From assembly GCA_015075185.1 (NCBI GenBank), contig JABTUW010000003.1, positions 124,001-188,000 on the forward strand: a DNA stretch of 64,000 nucleotides. Direction: 5' to 3'. The translations under genes were made by a program, and so were the position numbers. Within the stretch, counting starts at the first letter, position 1, and each line of letters starts with the position of its first letter. Below are positions 1 to 9,080 of the stretch, piece after piece. The notes under the pieces were generated by a model, which had not been told where the DNA came from, made no database searches, and worked only from the letters and a program-made list of their open reading frames with translations. The stretch comes from Anaerolineales bacterium (GTDB taxonomy: Bacteria > Chloroflexota > Anaerolineae > 4572-78 > J111).

Positions 1-1167
1 GCCCATAAAAGCCACTACCGGCTTGGGGGTGTAGTAGCTGCCGCTCTCGTGCCGTCCGGTCACCAGCTCCTCAAAGATTTTACCCAGCATCTCCGGGTCA
101 ACCGCCACTTCCATATCTAGCGGCGTGCTCTCGGTTACGGTGAAGTTGTAGCGGTAGAGCAACTCGTCCAGGGTCAGAAGCAAGGCTTCATCGGGCACTA
201 GGATCTTGGGGTTGCGATCCAGGTCATCCTCCTCAAACAGGCCGCCGTTAAGGTAAGGCACCCGGCCAATGCGGGTTTGCAGAAAACCGTCGGGGTTCGC
301 GCCCACAATGTTGACTTCGTTTTCGGTATTGAGGCCGGCAAAGAAGAGCAGCTTCAGCCGATCATTGTAGAAGTTGACTCTTTCGCCGGCTCGTTTCTCG
401 CGCCGATGGGCCTCCCATAGGGCTTGCAGAAAATCGTGCCGCTGCCGGTCGCCCTCGGGAAAAATCAACCAGCCCTTGCGCTCCAAAAAGACGATGAACA
501 GCAGCCGGTTGAAGAGTCGTTGCGTAAAGAGGCGGCGTGTCTCAGCTTCCTTAATGGCGGTAATGCCCCGTTCGGTTTGCTCGAAAATGGCACGGTAGGT
601 GCGGAAAAACTCTCGCGTCACCGCCTCGACGTTAAATGCTTCGTCGTGGCGCTGTTGGATCACCAACGGCGACAGGCCAAACAGATCGGGGCTAAGCGTG
701 GCAATGTCCAGAAGGCTAATTCGCTCCGTGGCCGTGCGCAGACGCTCGAAAGGGCCAACCGTAATGCGCCGAAAGACCCGCCGGGTGCGGGCATCGTTAT
801 CTTTTTCGTAGCGCACATTGACAAAATGCCAGTTCATTTGGTTTTTGTCGGAGAAGATGAAGAGGGTATAAGGATGGCGATTCAGCAATTGGCTGATGAT
901 CGGTCGTTGGGGTGAAAGTAATAGTTGTTCGTCTTTTAAGCGGGTATAGATGAGGTGAAAACCATCGTCCTGCCCAGCGGTGCCAAAGAGAGTCGGCGGC
1001 TCGGACCAATACTCGGTCACGCTTTGAGGCCAGTCGCGGGTGGAGAGAGGTTCGTTAGCCCGGTTGTAGTTGAGTTCGGACCAAAATAGTTGCTTTAAGG
1101 CATCGAGTTTCCGTTTGGGGAGTTGCTCCAACAAGGTGTACACAGATTGGCGAATATCATCAGGCAT
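1..1167 (-). CDS. Eco57I-like N6-adenine DNA methyltransferase / type IIG enzyme, N-terminal part (cut by window edge)
   Basis: 389 codons are visible and the frame is still open at base 1. The ATG at 1167 follows AGGAGAG at good spacing, so the N-terminus is real. The first ~330 residues show no catalytic motif; the last visible residues contain LNGGLFEED and SGSYYTPKPVVAFM, the conserved entry into the methyltransferase domain of Eco57I/PglX-type enzymes. Motif I and NPPF should lie just outside the window. It is 50 bp downstream of the helicase-nuclease gene in the same direction, so the two are probably one transcription unit acting in DNA modification or defence. Family assignment is firm; whether it also cuts DNA cannot be seen. 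Confidence 0.8.
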   Translation of the reverse strand, partial: MPDDIRQSVYTLLEQLPKRKLDALKQLFWSELNYNRANEPLSTRDWPQSVTEYWSEPPTLFGTAGQDDGFHLIYTRLKDEQLLLSPQRPIISQLLNRHPYTLFIFSDKNQMNWHFVNVRYEKDNDARTRRVFRRITVGPFERLRTATERISLLDIATLSPDLFGLSPLVIQQRHDEAFNVEAVTREFFRTYRAIFEQTERGITAIKEAETRRLFTQRLFNRLLFIVFLERKGWLIFPEGDRQRHDFLQALWEAHRREKRAGERVNFYNDRLKLLFFAGLNTENEVNIVGANPDGFLQTRIGRVPYLNGGLFEEDDLDRNPKILVPDEALLLTLDELLYRYNFTVTESTPLDMEVAVDPEMLGKIFEELVTGRHESGSYYTPKPVVAFMG

Positions 1168-1217
1168 TAACGACTCTCCTAATTCTATTCCTTACTAAAC
1201 TAATACGACCATTTTGG

Positions 1218-4200
1218 CTAATTTTCCAACAAAATGTACTTACGAGCTAGACGATAAAGTTCAACCTGATCCATACCACCACGCTCATCGTCGCGTGAGG
1301 TAATCACCAGCGGCGAAAGACCAGGTTCCGGCTCATTGGCTGGGTTCTCTGCACCAGGGCCAACCACTACCAAGCCCAGCCGATCCTGATACCAGCGCCG
1401 TTTTCGCTCCCAATCTTCACGATACGATGGGCTATTGAGCATGCCCAGATGCTCCCAATAGTAAATATCGCCCTGGTAGCCGATGGTGAAATCAGGCAGA
1501 CGAAAGTCACGCTCATTATCCGTGGCACTCAACTTTTGCTCATAGGCCCAGGTTAGTTTCAAATCATCCAGCATATCAGCTACGATTACCTCGGATTTAC
1601 TGCGCATCAACACACCACCTTTGGTGCGATGGATTAGATGTTCAGGGTAGGGGATGTCGGGGTGTTCGGGATCGGCCCGTAGTGATAACTCAAACAGATT
1701 GGTGTTGCGGCTATGCGTGTGGGAGTATTCGGGTCGGCGCAACCTTTCGAGCACGCCTGTATCCTTTTCGACCAGGAGGATGAGCCTCTTGCGAAAGCGG
1801 GTCAGGCCAGTGTAGATTAACTCCCGTGAGAGAGTCATTGCCTCTTGGGGGATGATGAGAAAAACGTAATCGAAGTCGCTGCCTTGAGCTTTGTGAACGG
1901 TAAGAGTGTAAGCAAGCTCTAAATTTGCTTCAACTTCACCTCGATAGTAACGGTATGTTACCCCATCTTGTGTAGAAAAGCCGACTTGCAAATAATCACT
2001 ACCTTCATTACTTCTGCCAGTTGTTGTAACTAAACCAATTTCGCCATTGGCTACGTAATCTAAGCCGGTATTTCGGGGCCAACCCCAGTGCCGGCGGTTA
2101 TAAATCTGCATTACCTTATCAGTATAAACAATTTCCTGCTCGCCAAACGGAGGCGGAGTCTTGGTCCAGGGTTGCTGGCTATTTATGATCAGGCTTCGTT
2201 TGTAGGAATGCTGGATAAAGCGATTGAGTTCGTCGGTACCAAAAGCTTGGTTGCGGAGTGGGCTAAGAATTTGCCAACGTTCGGCATCTTTCCAATGGGG
2301 CTGCTTATAAGGCTGGTCTGTCAACCCTAACGATTTGTTAAACTTTTTGTAATCGCCGTCCTCGCCGATGTCCAGTAGGCTTTGCATGCGACCCTTGAGC
2401 TGCCGTTTTAGCTCATCCTGATCCCGCCAGAAATGTACCTCCAAATCGTCAAAATCTTGACCTTGCGCAATAGCTGAAAGAATTTCATCATCGCCAGGGT
2501 TGATGCTGTCGCTGCGGTAGCCATCGGCAAAGGCCAAGGCCTTACTTTCACCCGGTTCCACCTCTGCTTCGTCGGCAATACGCATGGTCGTACGCAGGGT
2601 GGCTACACAGTCAGGGTGGTTGCCTTGAAGCCAAGCCACAATGTCTACAAAGGGTCGCCCTGGTCCAATAGGCGGTAATTGGTTGGGATCACCAACCAGA
2701 ATCAGTCGGGTGACTAAATCTAATTGAAGCGCCTTAAACAGAGTGCCCAACAGGTCGGTTGACACCATTGAGCATTCGTCAATGATGACTGTGGGAGCGC
2801 TGACATGCCCACCACCATCGCGCTTAAGCACAAAGATGTTGGGTAGAAACCAATCACACTTATACAAAAGTTGATGGATGGTAAAGGCATTACGTTTGGT
2901 TTTACTGGATAAGCGCACGCGAGCCTTGCCAGTGGGGGCAAGCAAGTAAACTGCTTTCTTACCTTCAAGTCTTTCCAGTTCATTTAAAAAGACCTTGAGA
3001 GCTGAAGTCTTGCCGGTGCCGGCGCTGCCAGTTAGCACACTAATCTTTTTCTCGAACATCGTAGCTAAGGCTGTCGCCTTTTCGGCCAGTGCAGCCACTT
3101 CCCGGTCAGTGGTTGGTTTGCCAAAAGTATTTTGTAGTGCTGCTAACCAGTCAGGAGGGGGATTGGGCATCTGGTTACGGCGTTTGACTCTGCCTTTAAC
3201 AGCATTGCCTATTAACTCTTCATAATCGTGTAGATATTGCAGGGCAGCCAATTTGGGATTACTGTCCAGGTCCAGCCAGAGTAATTGACGATGAAAATCA
3301 GCCTCACCAATCACGATTTCTCTGTCCGGGCGGCAGGCTCGTTTATCTGGAAAGCGTTTTCGGATTCGTGTCAGAAGATCGGTGAAAATCAAAAGGCTGT
3401 CACCTGCCTCAGCAGCTTCCTTGAGCACCGCCACTGCTACCGCCCGCACTCGGCGAGTATCATCATGGATCACGATCTTCTCAGGGGGGATAAACAGGGC
3501 TGCATCACCCTCCGGTTTCATCCCATGATCTATCGTGTTTAAGTCAATCGGGTCAGAGGTGGCGGAGCCAAGATCATTTTCACAGATCAAATATGGATTG
3601 GCGATCAATTCTACCTCAGTAGCATTGATACCTGCCGCACGGCGCTCCTCAGGATCACAAACGCGACGGACTTGCTCGGCAGTAAGTTCAAAACGAACCA
3701 GAGTATCCAGTAATTCTAGGCGAGTCGGATTGCGACTAATCTCCTTCCAGCGACGGCGTGCCTGGCCAAAACTGTCAGCATATCGAGCGGGTGAGGGGGT
3801 ATTACCTTCAAGAATAGAACGCACATAGTTCCACGGGTTTTCGTTTCGGCGTACAAAGTCTTTTAGCTCGATACGCTGAAACGCCGTACCTCGACTGCAA
3901 CCCAAGTATTGCAAAACGCTACCTATACCTGGAAAAGGACCTCGTCCCCGCCATACCTCGGCAAGGCAGTCATTTAGCCAATTTAAGTGACTACGCCAAG
4001 GGCCAGCCACTTTGCCCTCCTCGATCACTATTTCTACCGAATGGATTAACCGCTCCAGAATACCAACGGCCATATCATCAGTAACATGTTCACCGACGTA
4101 TGAAAAAGAGAGGAAGGCATTTCTGGGGACATAGCATGCAAAAGCCTGAGGATCGTCCCCATTTTGGATGTACTCCTGATAGGGAAGGCGAAAGCCTTGG

Positions 4201-4853
4201 TTAGGGTAATCCTGAGTGACGGCTCGGGTCCAGATCGGATAAAGCTCGCCCTGTGGGTCAGTACCATTAAAAAAGAGTTGTGGCCCAATTTGTCGTAAAC
4301 GTCCCACCCCAACAATACGACGCTGGGCGTTTTCATCAACAGGATTGCCCTCATTCACATAATAAAAGATTAGGGAATTTCCTTCGCCCTCCTTTAATTT
4401 ATCCCAGAAAGCATCGAGCAGTTGTCGCTGCCGATCTGGTTCATACACCCATCCCGCTTCTTTTTCAGGATTGTCTGAGCCTCGAATCGTCAACGCCTCT
4501 GCCTCGCATACATCCCTAAAATTCTCTTCGCGCATCCAGCGGTAAGGGGCCGGCAAACAGGAATAGGCCGGTATGTCCTCCGTGACTGGTTTCAAGAATT
4601 TGCGTTCCAACGGATCGCTATGAGGCAGGCGAAATCCTCTAGAGGCATAAGCTCCGATGTCTCGTGAACAGGGGGGAAACCAGTTGCCCAAATCTGTGAG
4701 GTGGCTTCCAGCATGGCTACGCTCTTTGTCATCATCACGGTTCTCACGGATAACCTGATTAACAATGCAGTGGGCATTCAAGTGGGGATTCTGGCACACA
4801 GAAGCATTCCAGCCGGTATCATGCCAGGAGAGACGGGCAGAAAGATGAATCAT
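1218..4853 (-). CDS. RecD/TraA-like superfamily 1 helicase with C-terminal PD-(D/E)XK-type nuclease domain
   Basis: 1211 residues. I chose the ATG at 4853 (MIHLSARLSWHDTGWN) because GGAGG lies six bases before it and this N-terminus is typical of the family; an in-frame ATG at 4931 lies in the leader. Walker A GSAGTGKT is near residue 607, Walker B VIIDECSM near 690, and the late SF1 motif LTVHKAQGSDFDYVFL near 985, followed by YTGLTRFRKRLILL. The C-terminus has E-x(n)-LPDFTI and YYWEHLGML (about 1090-1140), the arrangement of a small nuclease domain joined to such helicases. It should unwind and cut DNA; with the downstream methyltransferase this looks like a defence or restriction-linked pair. 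Transcription probably starts near 5070 through a structured leader. Function in defence is inference. Confidence 0.85.
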   Translation of the reverse strand: MIHLSARLSWHDTGWNASVCQNPHLNAHCIVNQVIRENRDDDKERSHAGSHLTDLGNWFPPCSRDIGAYASRGFRLPHSDPLERKFLKPVTEDIPAYSCLPAPYRWMREENFRDVCEAEALTIRGSDNPEKEAGWVYEPDRQRQLLDAFWDKLKEGEGNSLIFYYVNEGNPVDENAQRRIVGVGRLRQIGPQLFFNGTDPQGELYPIWTRAVTQDYPNQGFRLPYQEYIQNGDDPQAFACYVPRNAFLSFSYVGEHVTDDMAVGILERLIHSVEIVIEEGKVAGPWRSHLNWLNDCLAEVWRGRGPFPGIGSVLQYLGCSRGTAFQRIELKDFVRRNENPWNYVRSILEGNTPSPARYADSFGQARRRWKEISRNPTRLELLDTLVRFELTAEQVRRVCDPEERRAAGINATEVELIANPYLICENDLGSATSDPIDLNTIDHGMKPEGDAALFIPPEKIVIHDDTRRVRAVAVAVLKEAAEAGDSLLIFTDLLTRIRKRFPDKRACRPDREIVIGEADFHRQLLWLDLDSNPKLAALQYLHDYEELIGNAVKGRVKRRNQMPNPPPDWLAALQNTFGKPTTDREVAALAEKATALATMFEKKISVLTGSAGTGKTSALKVFLNELERLEGKKAVYLLAPTGKARVRLSSKTKRNAFTIHQLLYKCDWFLPNIFVLKRDGGGHVSAPTVIIDECSMVSTDLLGTLFKALQLDLVTRLILVGDPNQLPPIGPGRPFVDIVAWLQGNHPDCVATLRTTMRIADEAEVEPGESKALAFADGYRSDSINPGDDEILSAIAQGQDFDDLEVHFWRDQDELKRQLKGRMQSLLDIGEDGDYKKFNKSLGLTDQPYKQPHWKDAERWQILSPLRNQAFGTDELNRFIQHSYKRSLIINSQQPWTKTPPPFGEQEIVYTDKVMQIYNRRHWGWPRNTGLDYVANGEIGLVTTTGRSNEGSDYLQVGFSTQDGVTYRYYRGEVEANLELAYTLTVHKAQGSDFDYVFLIIPQEAMTLSRELIYTGLTRFRKRLILLVEKDTGVLERLRRPEYSHTHSRNTNLFELSLRADPEHPDIPYPEHLIHRTKGGVLMRSKSEVIVADMLDDLKLTWAYEQKLSATDNERDFRLPDFTIGYQGDIYYWEHLGMLNSPSYREDWERKRRWYQDRLGLVVVGPGAENPANEPEPGLSPLVITSRDDERGGMDQVELYRLARKYILLEN

Positions 4854-4920
4854 TGAGAACCTCCATTCGTTGAAACAAGAGTTGTAAATGAGATTATCTG
4901 AATCGAAGCGGGCGCTCATT

Positions 4921-5106
4921 CGGAAAAACAAAAGCGCCGCCCTTGACCGGACCGCGCCTCTGTGCTAAGATATGCTCAACAACACAACACGGCCAGGCCG
5001 CTTTACCTGGTCATAGCAAATGGATAAAGACCCCTAATGGTTTGGCCGCCGAGGGGTCTTTTGTTTACGTGGTCTTATTTTAGCACGACTCTCCCCTTTG
5101 TGACAA
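4921..5106 (-). promoter_or_regulatory. Promoter and structured leader of the helicase gene (leader family copy A1)
   Basis: On the minus strand a TTGTCA -35 (5101-5106) and TAAAAT -10 (5077-5082), 18 bases apart, are followed by a hairpin at 5026-5062 (AAGACCCC with GGGGTCTT), the junction segment TGACC (5009-5013), a small stem CCAGG/CCTGG (4993-5010), the box GAGCATATCTTAGCAC (4962-4977) and a 3' hairpin (about 4931-4956) with loop GGTCAA followed by TTTTGTTTTT. The loop GGTCA is complementary to junction TGACC, so a pseudoknot is possible. The same layout occurs before three other genes. The final hairpin with its U-run could act as an attenuator. Structure is read by eye. Confidence 0.6.
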
Positions 5107-5175
5107 CCCCTTCGAGCTTACAGTTTCGTAACGATATTATTCGCCTTGCAATTTTCCTGAATCAACTTGCCAACA

Positions 5176-5206
5176 ACAAAGCCCTTTCCTTGGGGAAAGG
5201 GCTTTG
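5176..5206 (-). terminator. Intrinsic terminator after the YIP1-like gene
   Basis: A near-perfect hairpin with arms ACAAAGCCCTTTCC and GGAAAGGGCTTTGT lies just beyond the stop of the gene at 5255-6043. It is nearly symmetrical and may work on both strands. Confidence 0.7.
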
Positions 5207-5254
5207 TAGCTGTTTAGCGAAGGAGTCACTAACGCCGTACTGTCAATGTCATAG

Positions 5255-6043
5255 TTATCTTAATCTACTATTCAACCCCACTCCCATCAGCAAGAAGAAG
5301 AGACAACCAAAAAGTCCTCCTATTAAAATTATTGCAGGCAGAAATGCTGACGCTATCGCTGCTCCCCAACCAAAGCGATTGACTGTTTTGATCGCTAACA
5401 GTTCAAGCACCATTAAGTAGAAAGAAAACAAAATGTTCACGTAGGCAATAAAGGGAATGACGTTAAGCGGGGTCGTAATGATGCTCATAGGGGCCAGGTA
5501 AGCAGCTCTGACATAAATAAGTTCAGCCGCCGTCCCTTTCCCATCAAACATACGGGCAAACCATTGGGTAATATGAGAAAAGAACCATAGACCGATTATT
5601 GCGGCAAAGGGGCTGATAAGCAATGTGCAGGCAAAGGTTTCAGGCTTCATCGTTGGCGAAATAAGGCTAAACTTTTGCAGGGCGACCAAACGGGGTGACT
5701 GATGAAATGCAGTCAAAAGGAGCAGGGCGATACCCTGACCAACCAGAGTGGCAAAAAATATCCACTTATAGGGTCGGCCGCTGGCAGCTTGAGGATCACG
5801 TAACAACTCCTGAAAGGTGGCCGCAGATGGTTTGGTTAAGGCTCTAAGCCATACTTCATCCCAAGGAAGGGCTTGCCCAGCAGTAGGCTGGTTATAATTC
5901 GTCGAGGCAACTTCAGGCTTTTGCCCCTGCGGAGGATCACTTAAAGGTAAGTCACGGCCACAGTAGCGACAAACTATCGCCTCGGCTTTAATCATCTCGG
6001 CGCAATAGGGGCATTTCTTGGACAGTCTTTGAAGAGTTGTCAT
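5255..6043 (-). CDS. Zinc-ribbon YIP1-family membrane protein
   Basis: 262 residues. The N-terminus has a double-CxxC zinc ribbon (CPYCAEMIKAEA...CRYCGRDL, residues 10-33), then a polar linker to about residue 70, then about five hydrophobic segments (e.g. WIFFATLVGQGIALLLL, FACTLLISPFAAIIGLWFF, IIGLWFFSH, the C-terminal AIILIGGLFGCLFFLLM). The pattern matches YIP1-type integral membrane proteins carrying a cytoplasmic zinc ribbon. The same zinc ribbon occurs in the protein at 9077-10135, so the two are related by domain sharing. No pathway can be named. Confidence 0.75.
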   Translation of the reverse strand: MTTLQRLSKKCPYCAEMIKAEAIVCRYCGRDLPLSDPPQGQKPEVASTNYNQPTAGQALPWDEVWLRALTKPSAATFQELLRDPQAASGRPYKWIFFATLVGQGIALLLLTAFHQSPRLVALQKFSLISPTMKPETFACTLLISPFAAIIGLWFFSHITQWFARMFDGKGTAAELIYVRAAYLAPMSIITTPLNVIPFIAYVNILFSFYLMVLELLAIKTVNRFGWGAAIASAFLPAIILIGGLFGCLFFLLMGVGLNSRLR

Positions 6044-6095
6044 GACAAATGGCTATTTCCTGGTATGTATATTCGGTAAATATCACCGCACATCT

Positions 6096-7064
6096 TTACG
6101 GCAAATCCTCACATGCTATCCCATCGCTGTCCCTATCTAGCCGATGCGGGTCACTGACCGGCCCACCGGCAGCCTCATAAAAGGCTTGAGCTTCCGCGTG
6201 CGTGGAGAAGTCCCCACAATCCCTATCCGGCCCATTTGGGTCATAAGGGCTGGTGTAACTAGATGTGTTAGCTGGTGGTGGGGCTTCCTCAGGGAAAGGT
6301 ATTGGCTCAGGTTGCTCCTCAAAGGGCTGGCTTCCCCACATTCCAACGCCAGCAGCCTGAGCCTGGCGCTGGACTTCCAGAAAGCGGTCCACATATTTTA
6401 CATCAGGTGGAAACGTCGCCACTTGAGCCAGTCCGAGCCGGAGTAACTCTTCATTTACCATCAGGTCGCCGACATAGACATATCTCAGCAGGCGGCCATA
6501 GCGGTCAGTTTCGGATACATCCTTTTCGAGCCGGACGATCTGCCCCTCGACCAACCGCCGATTCGCCTCGGTCGCCTCTGGACCAAATGGTTCAACACCG
6601 CCATGCGTTTCGGGTGTATCCATCAGGATGTAGCGTATCCGGTACTCTGCTCCATCAATTAGCACGTCAATTGTATCCCCATCTACCACATTAACCACCT
6701 GGCCCTCCTCAAATCCCTGGGCAGCAATGGAGGCCGGAGTTGCCTGAGCGACAGGGGTGGCGGTTACGGTTGGGGTGTCAGCTACAACTTTTGTTGCTAT
6801 TGGGGTTGGTGGTTGTACAGCCGGTGGTAATTCGACTGTAGGGAGAGACGGATTGGTTAATGCGGGTGCGTCCGCGACCACAGGAGCGGTCTGCTGTGCC
6901 GGCTCAATCGGCTGAGCAACGACTGCGACAGGGGTGGAGCGGTTCGCAATGAGCAGGCTGAGGACGCTGCAAACCGAGCCACAGGCGAAGAGTGTCGCAC
7001 AAGGGAGGCCGATGATGACAAGGAGTTTCTGGATGGGGGAAAATTTGTTGAGTCTGTTGAGCAT
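6096..7064 (-). CDS. Secreted thermonuclease (SNase) with C-terminal excalibur calcium-binding domain
   Basis: 322 residues from the ATG at 7064 (MLNRLNKFSPIQ); a TTG start at 7103 is possible but lacks a ribosome site. Residues ~10-35 form a signal/anchor helix, followed by a Pro/Thr/Ala-rich linker. The nuclease domain (about 125-255) has VVDGDTIDV, RYILMDTPE, GPEATEANRRLVEG and DRYGRLLRYVYV, which hold the acidic metal ligands and the catalytic arginines and glutamate of staphylococcal nuclease. The end (DRDCGDF...DRDSDGIACE) is an excalibur motif. It should act outside the cell on nucleic acids. The upstream stretch holds a strong hairpin and a boxed promoter. Confidence 0.9.
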   Translation of the reverse strand: MLNRLNKFSPIQKLLVIIGLPCATLFACGSVCSVLSLLIANRSTPVAVVAQPIEPAQQTAPVVADAPALTNPSLPTVELPPAVQPPTPIATKVVADTPTVTATPVAQATPASIAAQGFEEGQVVNVVDGDTIDVLIDGAEYRIRYILMDTPETHGGVEPFGPEATEANRRLVEGQIVRLEKDVSETDRYGRLLRYVYVGDLMVNEELLRLGLAQVATFPPDVKYVDRFLEVQRQAQAAGVGMWGSQPFEEQPEPIPFPEEAPPPANTSSYTSPYDPNGPDRDCGDFSTHAEAQAFYEAAGGPVSDPHRLDRDSDGIACEDLP

Positions 7065-7198
7065 TGTCTGGATTCCGGTATGATTGATTGTCCCCTTATA
7101 CAATTATAGGCGATTACGCGGTTGAATGGCAGAGGCAATGGTACCGGCCTTTCTGCCCCACAGTACCAAAATGGAACAGTGTTTGTGGCGCCCCCGCA

Positions 7199-7237
7199 AA
7201 ATAAACAGGCCAACCGGGGAGGGTTGGCCTGTTTATT
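7199..7237. terminator. Strong bidirectional hairpin in the leader of the thermonuclease gene
   Basis: Perfect 16-base arms AATAAACAGGCCAACC and GGTTGGCCTGTTTATT with a short loop. It lies between the promoter at 7318-7364 and the thermonuclease start, so for minus transcripts it is either the end of the sigma-fragment transcript or a leader attenuator. Confidence 0.7.
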
Positions 7238-7317
7238 CTCAGAAATAAGGGGAGGCAAGGTTTAAGTTATCCGCAACCTTCAGTTTCCCCTTTGGACAAT
7301 GTTATCGAGTTGGTTTC

Positions 7318-7364
7318 ATTCTAGCATAACCAGGGTAATTCCAACACCCCAATTTTTGGGGGTT
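7318..7364 (-). promoter_or_regulatory. Boxed promoter, copy 1
   Basis: Minus strand: palindromic box ACCCCCAAAAATTGGGGT, then TTGGAA (7339-7344), 15 bases, TAGAAT (7318-7323). Two more copies with the same geometry occur at 10284-10329 and 10444-10489. The box could be an operator or an activator site. On the other strand the same palindrome followed by GTTTTTA resembles a weak terminator. Confidence 0.45.
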
Positions 7365-7374
7365 TTTAAAGTTC

Positions 7375-7947
7375 TTACGGCTTGCGGCTGCGCTCAGGAT
7401 TACTCAACTTGCGTAGGGCTTTGGCTTCTATCTGGCGAATCCGCTCGCGGCTCACGCCAAAGGCGTTGCCGACCTCCTCCAGGGTATGGCTCTCGCCATC
7501 TATCCGACCAAAACGCATTTCCAAAACTCTGCGCTCCCTTTCACTCAAAGAGTCAAGACCTTGTAACAACTGTCCCTTGAGTTGCCGTAAGGCCGCATCC
7601 ACCGGCTCAATTGCCGTTCCATCTTTGATCGAGTCGGCTATACTACTCTCTTCCAACCCGACAGGTGTTTCCATCGGCCTGTGGGTCATCCGAACTAGGC
7701 GCTCCACTCTGTTGGCCTCTCGGCACCAGCGACGCTCGAGTGCCGGGTCCAGCCGCTGATTATTTACCAATGCCTCTTTGATGGCCTGAGTATCTGTGGA
7801 CGAAAGTTGGCCCATTTCCAAGGCGATTTCTTTAGGGGTCGGCTCTCGGCCGTTTTCCTTGAGGAGACGGCGCTTAGTCTGCACCACCTTACTGACGGTT
7901 TTGACCATATAGTAGGGAACTCGGATAGTTCGGATCTGGTCACTCAT
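7375..7947 (-). pseudogene. Sigma-70 family factor lacking region 2 (regions 3-4 only)
   Basis: 190 residues starting MSDQIRTIRVPYYMV, which corresponds to the end of region 2.4 of a primary-like sigma factor. Region 3 follows (RRLLKENGREPTPKEIALEMG) and region 4 with its helix-turn-helix (LEEVGNAFGVSRERIRQIEA, about 155-175). The core-binding and -10 recognition part is absent and a stop codon lies directly before the ATG in frame; no region 2 coding was found in the next few hundred bases. It is either a decayed gene or a short protein using only -35 binding. The -35 reading half looks intact. Confidence 0.7.
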
Positions 7948-8039
7948 TCAGGCTACTGCACTTTCTGAAGGCCAGATTTTTCTGGTCTCGCTTTACTTAT
8001 AAATAGGTTGTAACCGAACTGATAAACCAGGTGTGATGT

Positions 8040-9080
8040 TTACCAACAATCATATTCATACCACTGCATGGCCGAAAGTGCAGGGTCACTATCCACAGCA
8101 AAAAAAAGGCCGGAGAGATTAAGATATTCTCTATCTTTCCATTCTTCTGACCCGCTCGGAAAGCGCACCACAACGCCACGGCCACTCGGTAAAGAAGGGC
8201 AGTCCTCCGAACCACCCAGTATTTCAAAAACATACTCCTTTTCACTGCCAGTCCCGTAATAAACCTTTAACCCCGTCCACATTCTACCCCCAATGGATAC
8301 CCATCGCCCCACTGATGTATCAGGTGTATCTGTAGACGAGGAGACTTCTATTTCTGGTATCTCAGCCGAAGTAGCAGTGGGCATGTATTCCTTAAGAAGT
8401 CGGGTTGGTTCTTCGAGCTTTTCCCCGCAACTACGGATTAACTCAAGCCCAGTGTACACCTGATTCTCTTCTTGATTGTCTATACCGACAGTCAAATAGT
8501 GCGTCGCGGTATTACAATCATTCGTGGCGTTGAGTAAGGCCGTGTGAAATTGCGTCATGTCTGCCGGTGCGGACATGACGACTAATTCCTCGTGCGTCGT
8601 GCGAATAAGTGTCATTTGCCAAGCAGTGTTGATTACCCAGTCGTTTGATTGCTCATAGCTCTGTAACAGTTCCCCTAACTTGATTACAGCGTCACCCATT
8701 GTATTCATTTTTTCAGACACAGTCTGTAGATAAGCCTGCGTTTCTACCGGAATTTCCGGCTTAGATGTGGGAGTGGGCATGGGAGTTGAAGTCGGCTCAG
8801 GCGTGGGGGTATTGGTTGGAATGGGTGTTGCTGTATGGGTAGGAGTTGTGGGTATCGGTGTTGCTGTTGGCTCAGGCCCCGTTTGTTGAACTGATGGGTT
8901 TTGTTGGGCTGATGCAACTTCTTGGGCCGGTGCAGCCTGGGCTACGGGTGCAATTGGCGTTTGAGGCTGTAACAATGATATGGCGGCAAGGCCGCAAAAA
9001 GTCAGACTCACACAGGCAAGAAAGGAAAAGAAGACGGCGAAGACGGCGATGTGTTGCTTATTCATTTTGAGATCTTTCAT
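8040..9080 (-). CDS. Secreted/anchored protein with Pro-Thr linker, unknown function
   Basis: 346 residues. A hydrophobic N-terminal helix (about 9-35, FAVFFSFLACVSLTFCGLAAI) is followed by a long P/T-rich linker with repeated PTPT elements (70-110), then a helical region and a C-terminal beta-rich part with paired cysteines (SEDCP, YDCW). This build is common in Chloroflexota envelope proteins. Its start overlaps the stop of the preceding gene by ATGA, so the two are translationally coupled. No enzyme motif was recognised. Confidence 0.65.
   Translation of the reverse strand: MKDLKMNKQHIAVFAVFFSFLACVSLTFCGLAAISLLQPQTPIAPVAQAAPAQEVASAQQNPSVQQTGPEPTATPIPTTPTHTATPIPTNTPTPEPTSTPMPTPTSKPEIPVETQAYLQTVSEKMNTMGDAVIKLGELLQSYEQSNDWVINTAWQMTLIRTTHEELVVMSAPADMTQFHTALLNATNDCNTATHYLTVGIDNQEENQVYTGLELIRSCGEKLEEPTRLLKEYMPTATSAEIPEIEVSSSTDTPDTSVGRWVSIGGRMWTGLKVYYGTGSEKEYVFEILGGSEDCPSLPSGRGVVVRFPSGSEEWKDREYLNLSGLFFAVDSDPALSAMQWYEYDCW

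Noticed and set aside
7299..7580. Plus-strand small frames beside the boxed promoters (also at 10241 and 10422)
   Set aside because: Short frames of 13-15 codons with AAGGAG-like bases occur at two of the boxes, but the third lacks a ribosome site and the minus-strand promoter reading explains the conservation better.
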